Shown piece by piece: positions 27,564-37,623 of a DNA stretch of 64,000 nt. The DNA comes from Vogesella oryzae. Its GTDB lineage: Bacteria > Pseudomonadota > Gammaproteobacteria > Burkholderiales > Chromobacteriaceae. The translations under genes were made by a program, and so were the position numbers. The stretch covers positions 1 to 64,000 of the forward strand of contig NZ_CADEPL010000052.1 in assembly GCF_902829295.1 (NCBI RefSeq). Reading direction: 5' to 3'. How positions within the stretch are numbered: the first letter of the stretch is position 1; every line of letters starts with the position of its first letter. The notes below the pieces were generated by a model. That model did no database searches and had not been told where the DNA came from. It was given only the letters and a program-made list of their open reading frames with translations.

Positions 27564-28175
27564 GTGTTGTCTATCATCGAAGCCGCCGGTTGGCCGATCT
27601 GGACCATCATCCTCGCCTCTGTCATCTCCCTCACCATTACCCTGGAGCGTTTTTACAGCCTGCGGGCGCCGCTGGTGGTACCAAAAGGCCTGCTGGCCCA
27701 GTCCCTGCAGGAGTATCGCCGTGCCGGCGCCGCGCGTGACGCCATTGTTGAGTTGCAGCGCCATTCGCCGTTGGGCCGCCTGTTTGCCGCCGGTCTGCGC
27801 CAGGTAGGCAGCTCGCGCGAGGTAATGAAAGAGGCCATCGAAGACGAAGGCCGTATCGTCGCGCACCAGCTGGGCCGCTACCTCACCACGCTGGGCACCA
27901 TTGCCGCCATGTCGCCGCTGCTCGGTCTGCTGGGCACCGTGATCGGCATGATCGAGATTTTCGGCTCGCAATCGCCGGCCGGTACCGACCCGCGGGTGCT
28001 GGCGCATGGTATCTCGGTGGCGCTGTACAACACGGCCTTCGGCCTGGTAGTGGCGATCCCGAGCATGATTTTCTACCGCCACTTCCGCGCCCGGGTGGAT
28101 GATTTCCTGGTGGAAATGGAAGCGCAGGCGGTACGGCTGGTGGAAGCCATTCACGGCGACCGCCGCGGAGACTGA
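27564..28175 (+). CDS. exbB: MotA/TolQ/ExbB proton channel family protein (ExbB)
   Basis: Membrane subunit of the proton-driven ExbB-ExbD complex that energises TonB-dependent transport. The 203-residue product has three membrane segments (about 5-27, 110-132 and 150-172) and the signature LGTIAAMSPLLGLLGTVIGMIEIF. I chose the GTG at 27564, preceded by GGGAG at a spacing of 10; the frame opens at an upstream TTG. exbD follows after 2 nt. No tonB gene is in the window; lpxK follows, an order common in betaproteobacteria. Confidence 0.92.
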   Translation: MLSIIEAAGWPIWTIILASVISLTITLERFYSLRAPLVVPKGLLAQSLQEYRRAGAARDAIVELQRHSPLGRLFAAGLRQVGSSREVMKEAIEDEGRIVAHQLGRYLTTLGTIAAMSPLLGLLGTVIGMIEIFGSQSPAGTDPRVLAHGISVALYNTAFGLVVAIPSMIFYRHFRARVDDFLVEMEAQAVRLVEAIHGDRRGD

Positions 28176-28177
28176 GC

Positions 28178-28597
28178 ATGAATTTTCGCCGTCACGGCCA
28201 TCGTGAAGAGCCGGAAATCAACTTCATCCCGCTGATCGACCTGCTGCTGGTGATCCTGATCTTCTTGATGGTCACCACCACTTACTCGCACTTCTCCGAA
28301 CTGCAGGTGAATCTGCCGCAAGCCGAGGGCAAGGCCGAGGAGCAGAAGAACAGCCCGCTGCGGGTAGAGGTCAGCCAGCAGGGTCAATACCGTGTCAACG
28401 GCGTTGCGCCGGCGGCGATGACCGTCAGCGCGCTTACCGATCTGCTGAAGGCGCAGGCCAGCGGCAAGACCCAGCCGGTCGTCATCATCAATGCCGACGC
28501 CCTGGCTACGCACCAGGCGGTGGTGACGGTGATGGAGGCAGCGCGTTATGCCGGCCTGGCACAGCTGACGTTTGCCACCCAGATGGGACCGAAGTGA
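28178..28597 (+). CDS. exbD: ExbD/TolR family biopolymer transport protein
   Basis: A 139-residue partner of ExbB. It has one N-terminal membrane helix containing the conserved protonatable Asp (INFIPLIDLLLVILIFLMVTT) and a periplasmic domain with QPVVIINADALATHQAVVTVMEAAR. It starts 2 nt after exbB and overlaps the lpxK start by 4 nt (GTGA), so it is part of the same operon. Confidence 0.94.
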   Translation: MNFRRHGHREEPEINFIPLIDLLLVILIFLMVTTTYSHFSELQVNLPQAEGKAEEQKNSPLRVEVSQQGQYRVNGVAPAAMTVSALTDLLKAQASGKTQPVVIINADALATHQAVVTVMEAARYAGLAQLTFATQMGPK

Positions 28598-29601
28598 ACC
28601 GGCTGGAGCAACACTGGTACCAGCCGCGCTGGTGGATGACAGCCCTTCTGGCCTTGCCCGAAGGGCTGTTTGCACTGTTGGCCGCAGTGCGCCGCAGGCT
28701 GTTCCGCTACGGCATCAAGCGCAGCCGGGCACTGCCGGTACCGGTGGTGGTGATCGGCAATATCAATGTCGGCGGCGTCGGCAAGACCCCGCTGACACTG
28801 GCATTGCTGCAGGCCTTTGCCGAGCGTGGCGTCAGGGTGGGGGTGATCAGCCGTGGCTATGGCGGCAGCCACCGCCAGCCGACCGAGGTTGGCCGCGATA
28901 CCCCGGCCAGCCTGGTAGGGGACGAACCGCTGCTGTTGGCCGCTAGCGGCGCACCGGTGGTGGTGGGGCGCGATCGGGTGGCTGCCGGTGAACTGTTACT
29001 GGCGCATCATCCGGAAGTCGAATTGCTGCTCAGTGACGATGGGCTGCAACATTACGCCCTGCGTCGCACGCTGGAGATCGTGGTGGTGGATGGCGAGCGC
29101 GGGTTGGGTAACGGCCACCTGCTGCCGGCCGGCCCACTGCGTGAAAAGGCGGCGCGGCTGACGACGGTGGATGCCATCGTGGTCAACGGCGAGCACCGTA
29201 CCGCTATCGACTGGCCGCCGCAGGTGCCGCTGTTTGCACAACGCCTGCAGCCTGGCCTGTTCCAGCACCTGGCGGGAGCCCAGCCACCGCGGCAGGCGGC
29301 CGATTTTTCCGGCTTGAAAGTGGTGGCGATGGCCGGTATCGGCAACCCGGAACGTTTCTTTGCCACCCTGCGCGGCATGGGGCTGGTGTTGCAGCGCACT
29401 ATCGCACTGCCGGACCACCACGACTTTGTGGTGGCGGACATTCCGGACGATGCGGATGCGGTGATTGTGACCAGTAAGGACGCGGTGAAGTTGCAGTGCG
29501 TCAATCATGCTAGACTATGGTTCCTGCCGGTAACGGCACAGCTGCAGCCAGATTTGGCCGGCTGGATTTTGTCCCGATTGAAAGAACTCCATGGACGCTA
29601 A
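28594..29601 (+). CDS. lpxK: tetraacyldisaccharide 4'-kinase
   Basis: LpxK phosphorylates the 4' position of the lipid A precursor at the inner membrane. The 335-residue protein has an N-terminal membrane-associated helix, the P-loop [16 protein letters not shown] (about 56-72), RGYGGS, and [13 protein letters not shown] with the catalytic Asp. The GTG start overlaps the exbD stop. It contains three copies of the dispersed GTTGGCCGC nonamer within 270 bp (28677, 28888, 28935). Confidence 0.95.
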   Translation: MNRLEQHWYQPRWWMTALLALPEGLFALLAAVRRRLFRYGIKRSRALPVPVVVIGNINVGGVGKTPLTLALLQAFAERGVRVGVISRGYGGSHRQPTEVGRDTPASLVGDEPLLLAASGAPVVVGRDRVAAGELLLAHHPEVELLLSDDGLQHYALRRTLEIVVVDGERGLGNGHLLPAGPLREKAARLTTVDAIVVNGEHRTAIDWPPQVPLFAQRLQPGLFQHLAGAQPPRQAADFSGLKVVAMAGIGNPERFFATLRGMGLVLQRTIALPDHHDFVVADIPDDADAVIVTSKDAVKLQCVNHARLWFLPVTAQLQPDLAGWILSRLKELHGR

Positions 29602-29773
29602 ATTTCTCGAGATTCTGGTTTGCCCGTTGTGCAAGGGTCCACTACAGCTGGACAAGGCAAAGCAGGAACTGATCTGCAAGGGTGATCGTCTGGCCTACCC
29701 GATTCGCGATGGCATCCCGATGATGCTGGAGAGCGAGGCCCGCGAGCTGGCGCCCGAGGAAGAAGTGCAATGA
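29591..29773 (+). CDS. Trm112 family protein (YcaR-like)
   Basis: A 60-residue Trm112-like protein: [14 protein letters not shown] with a Cys pair, then [21 protein letters not shown]. Trm112 relatives act as small partners of methyltransferases; in bacteria the gene is routinely found between lpxK and kdsB. It overlaps the 3' end of lpxK by 11 nt and the kdsB start by 4 nt. The third Cys of the usual zinc site is present and the fourth is not, as in most bacterial members. Confidence 0.92.
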   Translation: MDAKFLEILVCPLCKGPLQLDKAKQELICKGDRLAYPIRDGIPMMLESEARELAPEEEVQ

Positions 29774-30537
29774 ACGGCTTCCTGGTGGTGATTCCGGCGC
29801 GGCTGTCGTCCAGCCGCCTGCCGGAAAAGCCGCTGGCCGACATCGGCGGCAAGCCGATGGTCGTACGCGTGGCAGAGCGAGCGCGCCTGTCTGCGGCCAA
29901 CCGTGTGGTGGTCGCTACCGACCACCCGCGTATCGTGGCCGCCTGTGAGCAGTATGGCGTGGAAGTGGTACTGACCCGCGCCGATCATCCCAGCGGTACC
30001 GACCGTCTGGCCGAGGTGGCCAGCCTGCTGGCCCTGGCGGATGACACCGTGGTGGTGAACGTGCAGGGTGACGAGCCGCTGATCGAGCCGGCGCTGATCG
30101 ATCGCCTGGCTGCGCTGCTGCAGGAAAGCCGCGCGCCGATGGCGACCCTGGCCCATGACATTCACAGTGCTGCCGACATGTTCAATCCGAACGTGGTCAA
30201 GGTGGCGCTGGACAAGCAGGGGCATGCGCTGTACTTCAGCCGTGCGCCCATTCCCTACGCACGCGATGCCTTTGCCACCAGCAAGGAATCGTTGCCGGCC
30301 GGTTTGCCGGTATATCGCCACATCGGCATGTACGCTTACCGCGCCAGCCTGCTGCACACCTATAGCCAGCTGGCACCCGCCCCCCTGGAGCAGTTCGAGG
30401 CGCTGGAGCAGTTACGCATGCTGTGGCATGGCCATGCCATTGCCGTGGAATGCGTCGCCGAAGCGCCTGCTGCCGGCGTGGATACCCCGGAAGATCTGGA
30501 ACGGGTACGCGCCGTGGTGGCCGGATACACCGCATAG
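29770..30537 (+). CDS. kdsB: 3-deoxy-manno-octulosonate cytidylyltransferase
   Basis: KdsB makes CMP-KDO for the inner core of LPS. The 255-residue protein begins [26 protein letters not shown], the CTP-binding segment, and has [11 protein letters not shown] and the C-terminal [13 protein letters not shown]. It overlaps the Trm112 gene by 4 nt, and adk follows 29 nt later with its own ribosome site. Confidence 0.96.
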   Translation: MNGFLVVIPARLSSSRLPEKPLADIGGKPMVVRVAERARLSAANRVVVATDHPRIVAACEQYGVEVVLTRADHPSGTDRLAEVASLLALADDTVVVNVQGDEPLIEPALIDRLAALLQESRAPMATLAHDIHSAADMFNPNVVKVALDKQGHALYFSRAPIPYARDAFATSKESLPAGLPVYRHIGMYAYRASLLHTYSQLAPAPLEQFEALEQLRMLWHGHAIAVECVAEAPAAGVDTPEDLERVRAVVAGYTA

Positions 30538-30563
30538 CACAACAATTAACTGAATGGGAGTAA

Positions 30564-31223
<660 letters not shown>

Positions 31224-31246
31224 TACGCAGCCAGCAGGTAATAGAA

Positions 31247-31274
31247 AAGGGCGGGATTATCCCCGCCCTTTTTT
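31247..31274 (+). terminator. adk terminator
   Basis: AAGGGCGGG (31247-31255) pairs with CCCGCCCTT (31262-31270) around a 6-nt loop, followed by a run of T's. It ends the exbB-to-adk cluster. Confidence 0.92.
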
Positions 31275-31301
31275 CATGCTGCGGCCAACCCCGGCACGGG
31301 G

Positions 31302-32915
31302 TCAGTTGTTCTGTAACGGCCCCAGCAGTTGTGGTGGCAGCTTGTTGTGGTTGATCAATCGTTGCAAGGCTTGTACCACCTTGGGGTCGAACTGGGTATC
31401 GACGCGGCCGGCGATGTAGTCCATCACCTCCTGCAATGGCCATGGCTGTTTGTACGGCCGCTTGTGCAGCAGCGCATCGAACACATCCACTACCGCCACG
31501 ATGCGGGCGGACAAGGGGATAGCCTGCCCCTGTAGCTGGTTGGGATAACCGCTGCCGTCAAAGTACTCGTGGTGACCGCCGGCAATCTCGGCGCCCAGCG
31601 ACAGGTAGCTGGCGCCTTCCACCATCGCGCTGGCTTTGGACAGGATGCTGGCACCGATGCTGGCATGCTGTTCCATGATGATGCGTTCGTCCGGGTCCAG
31701 TTTGCCCGGTTTGAACAGGATGTGGTCAGGGGTGCCGACCTTGCCGACATCGTGCAGGATGCTGGCCATGCCGATCATGTCCATGAAGGCCGGCGTCAGC
31801 AATTCCGGATACGCGCCCATCTGCTGCAGTTCACCGGCAATGGCATCGCTCAGCTGCTGCACGCGCAGCACGTGATCGCCGGTATCGCTGTCGCGGAATT
31901 CCGCCAGATCCGCCAGGGCGACCACGGTGGCCTCCTGCGATTTGAGCAGCTGGGTGTAGAGATACAGGTTGTCGTAGGCGGATGAAATCCGCTGGCAGAA
32001 CACTTCCAGCAGATCGCGCTCGACATCCTCCAGCGGCCACGGTGGCGAGAAGTGCACGACGAACTCGCGGCCGTTCTGCGAGGCGATATACAGCACGTCC
32101 ACCGGATGACGATACAGGCTGTGCTTGGTCTGCAGGGTCTCGATAATGGCGGAGTGCAACTCTGGGTACAGCGGTGCCATTTCTTCGGCCGGGCGCCCCA
32201 GCAATGGCTCGAAGGCGCCGGTAGCCGCCAGGACCTCCAGGTTAGGCCGACTCTGGTTCTGCTGTTGCGTGTTTTCCATGCACAGCACGCCGTCGGAGCC
32301 GATGTCGAGGATGGCACTGATTTGCTTGAGTACGCCGGAAGCAAACTCTTTCAGCGACCGCAGCTGGTACAGGTCGGCGGCGCCTTCCAGAATCTTGGAC
32401 AGACCCTGGCGGTTTTTCTCGATGGCCACCAGATTTTCGTAGGCGCGCAAGGAGGCAATCACGGTGGTGAACAGCTTCTGCACCGTCAGTTCGGTCTTGG
32501 TTTTGTAGTCATTGATATCGTAGTTGAGGATGACTTCCTGCTCCGGCGCCTGTCCTGGCTGGCCGGTACGCAACACGATGCGCGCCAGATGGTTGTGCAA
32601 CTCCTCGCGGATGCGCTGCACCAGCAACAGGCCGGCATTGTCGGTTTCCATCACCACATCCAGCAGGATCAGTGCCACATCGTCATGCTGGCACAGCATG
32701 TCGAAGCCTTCCTGGGCGCTGTAGGCGCTCAGCAGCTGTAGCGGCCGCTCCTTGTATTGCATGTCCTTGATGGCCAGCCGGGTAGCGCTATGCACGTCCT
32801 TTTCATCGTCGATGATCAGGATTTTCCACGGCTTGCGTGCGGGGCAGGTCTCCTTCGCCGGCTCGTCATCATCGTCCAGCAGCCAGTCGTCGTTATTATT
32901 GTCAATGCTGCTCAT
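31302..32915 (-). CDS. response regulator with DUF3369 and HD-GYP phosphodiesterase domains
   Basis: A 537-residue protein with a receiver domain (about 30-150; phospho-acceptor D86 in ALILLDVVME), a DUF3369 domain (about 165-320) and an HD-GYP domain (about 330-525; H388-D389 in ILHDVGKVGTPD and HHEYFDGSGYP at 448-458). HD-GYP domains break down cyclic di-GMP; the key metal residues and the GYP are present, so it is probably active. It overlaps the upstream histidine kinase gene by 4 nt, so the two form a two-component pair. Confidence 0.95.
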   Translation of the reverse strand: MSSIDNNNDDWLLDDDDEPAKETCPARKPWKILIIDDEKDVHSATRLAIKDMQYKERPLQLLSAYSAQEGFDMLCQHDDVALILLDVVMETDNAGLLLVQRIREELHNHLARIVLRTGQPGQAPEQEVILNYDINDYKTKTELTVQKLFTTVIASLRAYENLVAIEKNRQGLSKILEGAADLYQLRSLKEFASGVLKQISAILDIGSDGVLCMENTQQQNQSRPNLEVLAATGAFEPLLGRPAEEMAPLYPELHSAIIETLQTKHSLYRHPVDVLYIASQNGREFVVHFSPPWPLEDVERDLLEVFCQRISSAYDNLYLYTQLLKSQEATVVALADLAEFRDSDTGDHVLRVQQLSDAIAGELQQMGAYPELLTPAFMDMIGMASILHDVGKVGTPDHILFKPGKLDPDERIIMEQHASIGASILSKASAMVEGASYLSLGAEIAGGHHEYFDGSGYPNQLQGQAIPLSARIVAVVDVFDALLHKRPYKQPWPLQEVMDYIAGRVDTQFDPKVVQALQRLINHNKLPPQLLGPLQNN

Positions 32916-34453
32916 GATTGCTCCTCATGCTTGGGTTCCGGGGCGCTGCAGGGCAGTACCATGCTAAACCGGGTCCCTTCTCCCGGAGTACTGGCCACAT
33001 CAATCTTTCCACCCAGACGTTTGAACACGATGTTGAACACGATATGCAGGCCCAGACCGCTGCCGCCGCTACCGCGTTTGGTGGTGAAAAAAGGTTCGAA
33101 GATATGCACCATGTTTTCCGGTGCGATGCCCTTGCCATCATCGCTGATCACGAGCTGGACCTGCTTGTCGTTCTGCAGGCTGGCGTGAAGGCTGATGGTA
33201 CCGGCCTGTTTATCATCATAGGCGTGCAATAGTGCATTCATCACCAGGTTGGTGACAACCTGCGAGAGCGCGCCAGGATAGCTGTCCATTTCCAGCTTGT
33301 CCGGGCAGTCGATGACGACCTGTACCTGGGTGCGACGCAACTTGGGACGCAGACTGGTGATGATTTCGTTGAGGTATTCGTTGAGCTCGAAAGTTCGCCG
33401 CGCCTCGCTGGTCTGATCGACCGCCACCTGCTTGAAGCTATGGATCAGGTTGGCCGCCCGTTCGGCGTTGGCAAGAATCAGGTCACTGGATTCCTGGGCA
33501 TTGAGCAGGTAGTCCTGCAGGTCGCTTTTCTTGATCTGGCCGGAGCTGAACTGATTATTGATCTGTCCGGTGGCCAGCGACAGGTGCGATGCCGCGGTCA
33601 GGGTAATCCCCACCGGGGTGTTGATCTCGTGGGCCACGCCGGCCACCAGCGAGCCCAGAGAGGCCAGTTTTTCGGTCTTGATCAGCGAATCCTGGGTTTC
33701 CAGCAGCTGGCGGTAGGCGGATTCGGCGCGTTCTTTCTCTGCCACCGCTATGGTTTCGGCCTGCCGGCGCAGTCCCAGCTCGCTGCTGATCTTGTGGATG
33801 ATGGCATTGACGCCGTGTACCAGTTCGGAAAACTCGCTGAAGCGAGCTTCCGGCAGTTGCAGGCTATCGCTGGTTTCCAGCGTGGCAGCCAGTTGCAACG
33901 CCCGCTGCAGCTGGTTGATCGGGGCAAACACATAGCTGCGCAACAGCAGGATCAGGATAAAGGAAATCATGACTGCGATCAGCAGCGCCTGAATGGCCTG
34001 GTGCATCACTTCCAGCGTGAGCTGTTCCTGGATTCTTGCCCGTGATAGATAGATTTTTACCGTGCCCAGGTTGTCATGCTGCTGGTAGATCACCGGCAGC
34101 TCCATGACCTCGTCGCTCACCGGATTGATATTGCGGTCCAGAAAGGCCGGATCACCATTGCTGTTGCGCTGGCGGCCAAGGTAGAGGCCGGCATCGCCTT
34201 CTACCCGTATCGCCACCACGGCAGGGGATTTCAGCTCGGCATCCAGGGTCAGACGGATGAATTCGTCATCCAGTTGCCACACCCCGTGGGGGAGGGACAG
34301 CGAAAGACGCTGCGCCAGACTCTCTTTCTGTTCAGCGTAATCATGCTCTTCGCTGGTTAGCGTGCCGCGATACGAGACATAGCCGGTGCCGCCCAGAACC
34401 AGCAGCAGAGCCAGCACAATCCAGATGATGAGTCGCGTCTTGATACTACGCAT
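32912..34453 (-). CDS. sensor histidine kinase
   Basis: A 513-residue membrane kinase. It has a membrane helix at about 7-27, a periplasmic sensor (about 28-150), a second helix (about 153-175), a HAMP-like linker and short coiled coil, then the H box with H275 (AGVAHEINTPVG) and a HATPase domain (NLVMNALLHAYDD, SDDGKGIAPENMVHIFEPFFTTKRGSGGSGLGL). The sensor ligand is unknown. The downstream HD-GYP regulator overlaps by 4 nt, so this kinase likely sets cyclic di-GMP breakdown. Confidence 0.95.
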   Translation of the reverse strand: MRSIKTRLIIWIVLALLLVLGGTGYVSYRGTLTSEEHDYAEQKESLAQRLSLSLPHGVWQLDDEFIRLTLDAELKSPAVVAIRVEGDAGLYLGRQRNSNGDPAFLDRNINPVSDEVMELPVIYQQHDNLGTVKIYLSRARIQEQLTLEVMHQAIQALLIAVMISFILILLLRSYVFAPINQLQRALQLAATLETSDSLQLPEARFSEFSELVHGVNAIIHKISSELGLRRQAETIAVAEKERAESAYRQLLETQDSLIKTEKLASLGSLVAGVAHEINTPVGITLTAASHLSLATGQINNQFSSGQIKKSDLQDYLLNAQESSDLILANAERAANLIHSFKQVAVDQTSEARRTFELNEYLNEIITSLRPKLRRTQVQVVIDCPDKLEMDSYPGALSQVVTNLVMNALLHAYDDKQAGTISLHASLQNDKQVQLVISDDGKGIAPENMVHIFEPFFTTKRGSGGSGLGLHIVFNIVFKRLGGKIDVASTPGEGTRFSMVLPCSAPEPKHEEQS

Positions 34454-34642
34454 CGGGTCGCTTCCTAGCAGCGCAGACGGCCTAATCTTAATCTATCTAC
34501 TTTGGAACTATGGGTAATTTCTGCCGCGGCTGTTACGCCCAGACGCGCATCTGCAACGCCGCGTTGCGGCAAGGGGTATTGAAATACACCGCGGCAGCCC
34601 TATTTTCAGCTCTGTCTTGTTTAACCTAAGCACATCCATACC

Positions 34643-36547
34643 ATGAGCGCACAGAAAGAAACCCTGGGTTTTCAGACCGAAGTCAAACAGCTGCTGAAAC
34701 TGATGATCCACTCCCTGTATTCCAACAAGGAGATCTTCCTGCGTGAGCTGGTGTCCAACGCCAGCGATGCCGCCGACAAGCTGCGTTTCGAGGGGCTGAA
34801 CAATGCCGCCCTGTTCGAGAACGATCCGGAACTGAAAATCCGCATCACCTTCGATGCTGAAGCCAAGACCATCACCATCGCCGACAACGGCATCGGCATG
34901 AGCCGTGACGAAGTGATTGCCAACATCGGCACCATCGCCAAATCCGGCACCAAGGCCTTCTTCGAGCAACTGTCCGGCGATGCCAAGAAGGACGCCAACC
35001 TGATCGGCCAGTTCGGTGTCGGTTTCTACTCCGCCTTCATTGTCGCCGACAAGGTCACGCTGACCACCCGCCGTGCCGGTGCCGCCAGCAGCGAGGGCGT
35101 GCGCTGGGAATCGCAGGGCGAGGGCGAATTCACCCTGGAGCAGGTGGAAAAGGTTGGCCGCGGCACCGAGATCGTGCTGCACCTGAAGGAAGGTCAGGAC
35201 GAGCTGCTGAACGACTGGGCGCTCAAGCGCATCGTGCGTACCTATTCCGACCACATCTCCATTCCGATCGAGATGAAGAAGGGCAACAGCTACGGCGAGA
35301 ACGGCGAAGTGATCGTCAGCGACGAGTTCGAAGCCGTCAACGAAGCCTCCGCGCTGTGGACCCGCAACAAGAACGACATCAGCGAAGAGCAGTACCAGGA
35401 GTTCTACAAGCACGTGGCGCACGACTTCACCGCGCCGCTGGCCTGGAGCCATGCCCGCGTCGAGGGCCGCCAGGAATACACCGAGCTGCTGTACATCCCG
35501 TCGCGCGCGCCGTTCGACATGTGGGATCGCGACCGCAAGCAGGGCGTGAAGCTGTATGTGCGTCGCGTGTTCATCATGGAAGACAGCAACAAGCTGATGC
35601 CGCAGTACCTGCGCTTCGTGCGTGGCGTGATCGACAGCAATGATCTGCCGCTGAACGTATCGCGCGAGATCCTGCAGGAATCCAAGGACATCGACGCCAT
35701 CCGCGCCGGTTGCGTGAAAAAGGTACTGGGCCTGCTGGAAGACCTGGCGGGCAACGATCAGGACAAGTACGCCACCTTCTGGAAAGAGTTCGGCCAGGTG
35801 CTGAAAGAAGGCGTCGGCGAGGACTTCGCCAACAAGGAGCGCATCGCCAAACTGCTGCGCTTCGTGTCTACCAGCTCGGAAGGCGATGTGCCCACCGTAT
35901 CGCTGGCCGACTACGTTGGCCGCATGAAGGAAGGCCAGGACAAGATCTACTTCATCACTGCCGATACGCTGTCCGCCGCGCGCAACAGCCCGCATCTGGA
36001 AGTGTTCAAGAAGAAGGGCGTGGAAGTGCTGCTGCTCACCGATCGCGTCGACGAGTGGGTAACCGGCTCGCTGACCGAGTTCGACGGCAAGAAGCTGCAG
36101 TCGGTGGCCAAGGGCGCGCTGGATCTGGGCGCGCTGGAAGACGAAGCCGACAAGGAAGCGCAGAAGCAGGTGGAAGAAGCCGCCAAGCCGCTGGTGGAAC
36201 TGGTGCAGAAGGCGCTGGGCGAGCGAGTGCAGGATGTGCGTGCCACTGCGCGCCTGACCGACAGCCCGGCCTGCCTGGTGGTGGGTGAGCACGACATGAG
36301 CGCCCATCTGGAGCGCATGCTGAAGGCCGCCGGCCAGCCGGTGCCGGAAGGCGCCAAGCCGACGCTGGAGATCAACCCGGAACATGTGCTGGTGAAACGT
36401 CTGGCAGCAGAAAGCGATGATGGTCGTCGCGAAGACCTGGCGCATGTGCTGTACGACCAGGCACTGCTGGCCGAAGGCGGCAAGCTGGAAGATCCGGCCG
36501 CCTTCGTGAAGCGCATCAACAAGCTGATGCTGGAACTGTCGGCCTGA
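34643..36547 (+). CDS. htpG: chaperone protein HtpG (Hsp90)
   Basis: Bacterial Hsp90, 634 residues, a cytoplasmic ATP-dependent chaperone. The GHKL ATP site reads [27 protein letters not shown] and [17 protein letters not shown]; the middle domain has [11 protein letters not shown] and [12 protein letters not shown]. The C-terminal dimerisation part is intact. Two GTTGGCCGC copies lie in it as V-G-R codons (35153, 35915). The 189-bp upstream region, which must hold the promoter, showed no sigma-32 site I could be sure of. Confidence 0.97.
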   Translation: MSAQKETLGFQTEVKQLLKLMIHSLYSNKEIFLRELVSNASDAADKLRFEGLNNAALFENDPELKIRITFDAEAKTITIADNGIGMSRDEVIANIGTIAKSGTKAFFEQLSGDAKKDANLIGQFGVGFYSAFIVADKVTLTTRRAGAASSEGVRWESQGEGEFTLEQVEKVGRGTEIVLHLKEGQDELLNDWALKRIVRTYSDHISIPIEMKKGNSYGENGEVIVSDEFEAVNEASALWTRNKNDISEEQYQEFYKHVAHDFTAPLAWSHARVEGRQEYTELLYIPSRAPFDMWDRDRKQGVKLYVRRVFIMEDSNKLMPQYLRFVRGVIDSNDLPLNVSREILQESKDIDAIRAGCVKKVLGLLEDLAGNDQDKYATFWKEFGQVLKEGVGEDFANKERIAKLLRFVSTSSEGDVPTVSLADYVGRMKEGQDKIYFITADTLSAARNSPHLEVFKKKGVEVLLLTDRVDEWVTGSLTEFDGKKLQSVAKGALDLGALEDEADKEAQKQVEEAAKPLVELVQKALGERVQDVRATARLTDSPACLVVGEHDMSAHLERMLKAAGQPVPEGAKPTLEINPEHVLVKRLAAESDDGRREDLAHVLYDQALLAEGGKLEDPAAFVKRINKLMLELSA

Positions 36548-36570
36548 GCCACGCCAAGGTTGGCCGCAAA

Positions 36571-36598
36571 AACCGCCCCACGCATGGGGCGGTTTTTT
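36571..36598 (+). terminator. htpG terminator
   Basis: AACCGCCCCA (36571-36580) pairs with TGGGGCGGTT (36585-36594) around CGCA, followed by T's. One GTTGGCCGC copy (36559-36567) sits between the stop and the hairpin. Confidence 0.92.
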
Positions 36599-36641
36599 AT
36601 TGCAGGCGTGGTAACACGCGGTGTGAGCAGCGCTGGTGTGC

Positions 36642-37250
36642 CTACTCGAACGGGCAGGCGAGGAAGGCCGGATGCGTTTCGGCCTGCCGGCTCCAGGCTC
36701 GCAGCAGCGGATAGGCGCCGTCCGGCACCGGTTCCGGCACCCGCTCGGCGATGAAGCGCCATGCCACGGCCATGCTGAGGCTGGCCTGATCCAGCGCGGC
36801 GGGCTGGGGCGCATGGCGCTGCAGGTAGTCTTCCATCTGGCCGCAGGCGGCATTCAGTTGCTCCTCGACCCGCGCCAGCCACGGTGCATGCCGCGCTTCG
36901 GCCGGACGCAGCTGGCATTCGTAGAACGCCTGCACCGCTTTCTCCATCGCGGCCAGCGCCAGGCCAACGCCCCGCAACGCATGCTGGCGTGCCGGCAATG
37001 CCTCCGGCAGTAACCGGCGCTCCGCCGGTACCAGCCGCTCTAGGTAGTCGAGGATCAGGCTGGAATCCATCAGCACCTCGCCGTCGTCGCAGACCAGGGT
37101 GGGCACCTTGATCACCGGGTTGATCTGGCGGAATTCCGGCATGTTGCGGAATACCGATAGCGACAGATGCTGGTATTCGATGCCCAGCAAGTGCAGTGAA
37201 ATCGCCACCCGTCTGACGTAGGGTGAGTCCAGCATGCCGATCAGTTGCAT
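36642..37250 (-). CDS. glutathione S-transferase family protein
   Basis: A 202-residue GST. The thioredoxin-fold N domain reads MLDSPYVRRVAISLHLLGI and NPVIKVPTLVCDDGEVLMDSSLILDYLE (the cis-Pro and Glu/Asp-Ser glutathione site), followed by an all-helical C domain. Substrate unknown. It overlaps the preceding DUF2917 gene by 10 nt and is probably co-transcribed with it, opposite a LysR regulator. Confidence 0.92.
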   Translation of the reverse strand: MQLIGMLDSPYVRRVAISLHLLGIEYQHLSLSVFRNMPEFRQINPVIKVPTLVCDDGEVLMDSSLILDYLERLVPAERRLLPEALPARQHALRGVGLALAAMEKAVQAFYECQLRPAEARHAPWLARVEEQLNAACGQMEDYLQRHAPQPAALDQASLSMAVAWRFIAERVPEPVPDGAYPLLRAWSRQAETHPAFLACPFE

Positions 37251-37531
37251 GACACCTCCTGTTGTTCGTTGCGTACCGAAATTAAGCCCAGCTGCAAGGC
37301 GCCGCCTTGCGGTGCCAGAGCGGCCAGGTCTTGCAGGTCGAGGCGGCCGTTGCCTTCCAGCAGCAGTTTACCGGCCGGCAGCTGCGCCTGCTCGCCGGCA
37401 CGCAGGCAGATGTCCTCGCCGTTGATGGTTAGCCAGTGCGCACCGCTGATGGCGCGTACCTGTCCGGGGCGCAGCAGTTGCAGCACCAGCAGCTCGTGTT
37501 GTTGCAGGGTCAGATGCAGTACGTGTTCCAT
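37241..37531 (-). CDS. DUF2917 family protein
   Basis: A 96-residue protein with the DUF2917 pattern (LQLLRPGQVRAISGAHWLTINGEDICLRAGEQAQLPAGKLLLEG), a likely small beta-sandwich. Function unknown. The ATG at 37531 has a GGA at good spacing; the ATG five codons upstream overlaps that site. It overlaps the GST gene and is divergent from the LysR gene at 37624, an arrangement seen repeatedly in betaproteobacteria. Confidence 0.85.
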   Translation of the reverse strand: MEHVLHLTLQQHELLVLQLLRPGQVRAISGAHWLTINGEDICLRAGEQAQLPAGKLLLEGNGRLDLQDLAALAPQGGALQLGLISVRNEQQEVSCN

Positions 37532-37623
37532 TGCGTTTCCATCCAAGTAGTGTTGCTACTATAAGCAAATGAAACACAAAGAAAAATTGATAATTTCTGT
37601 TGCTACGTGTTAGTTTTTCTTAC

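Noticed and set aside
34508-36853. 781-codon frame opposite htpG
   Set aside because: Antisense shadow of HtpG; no domain.
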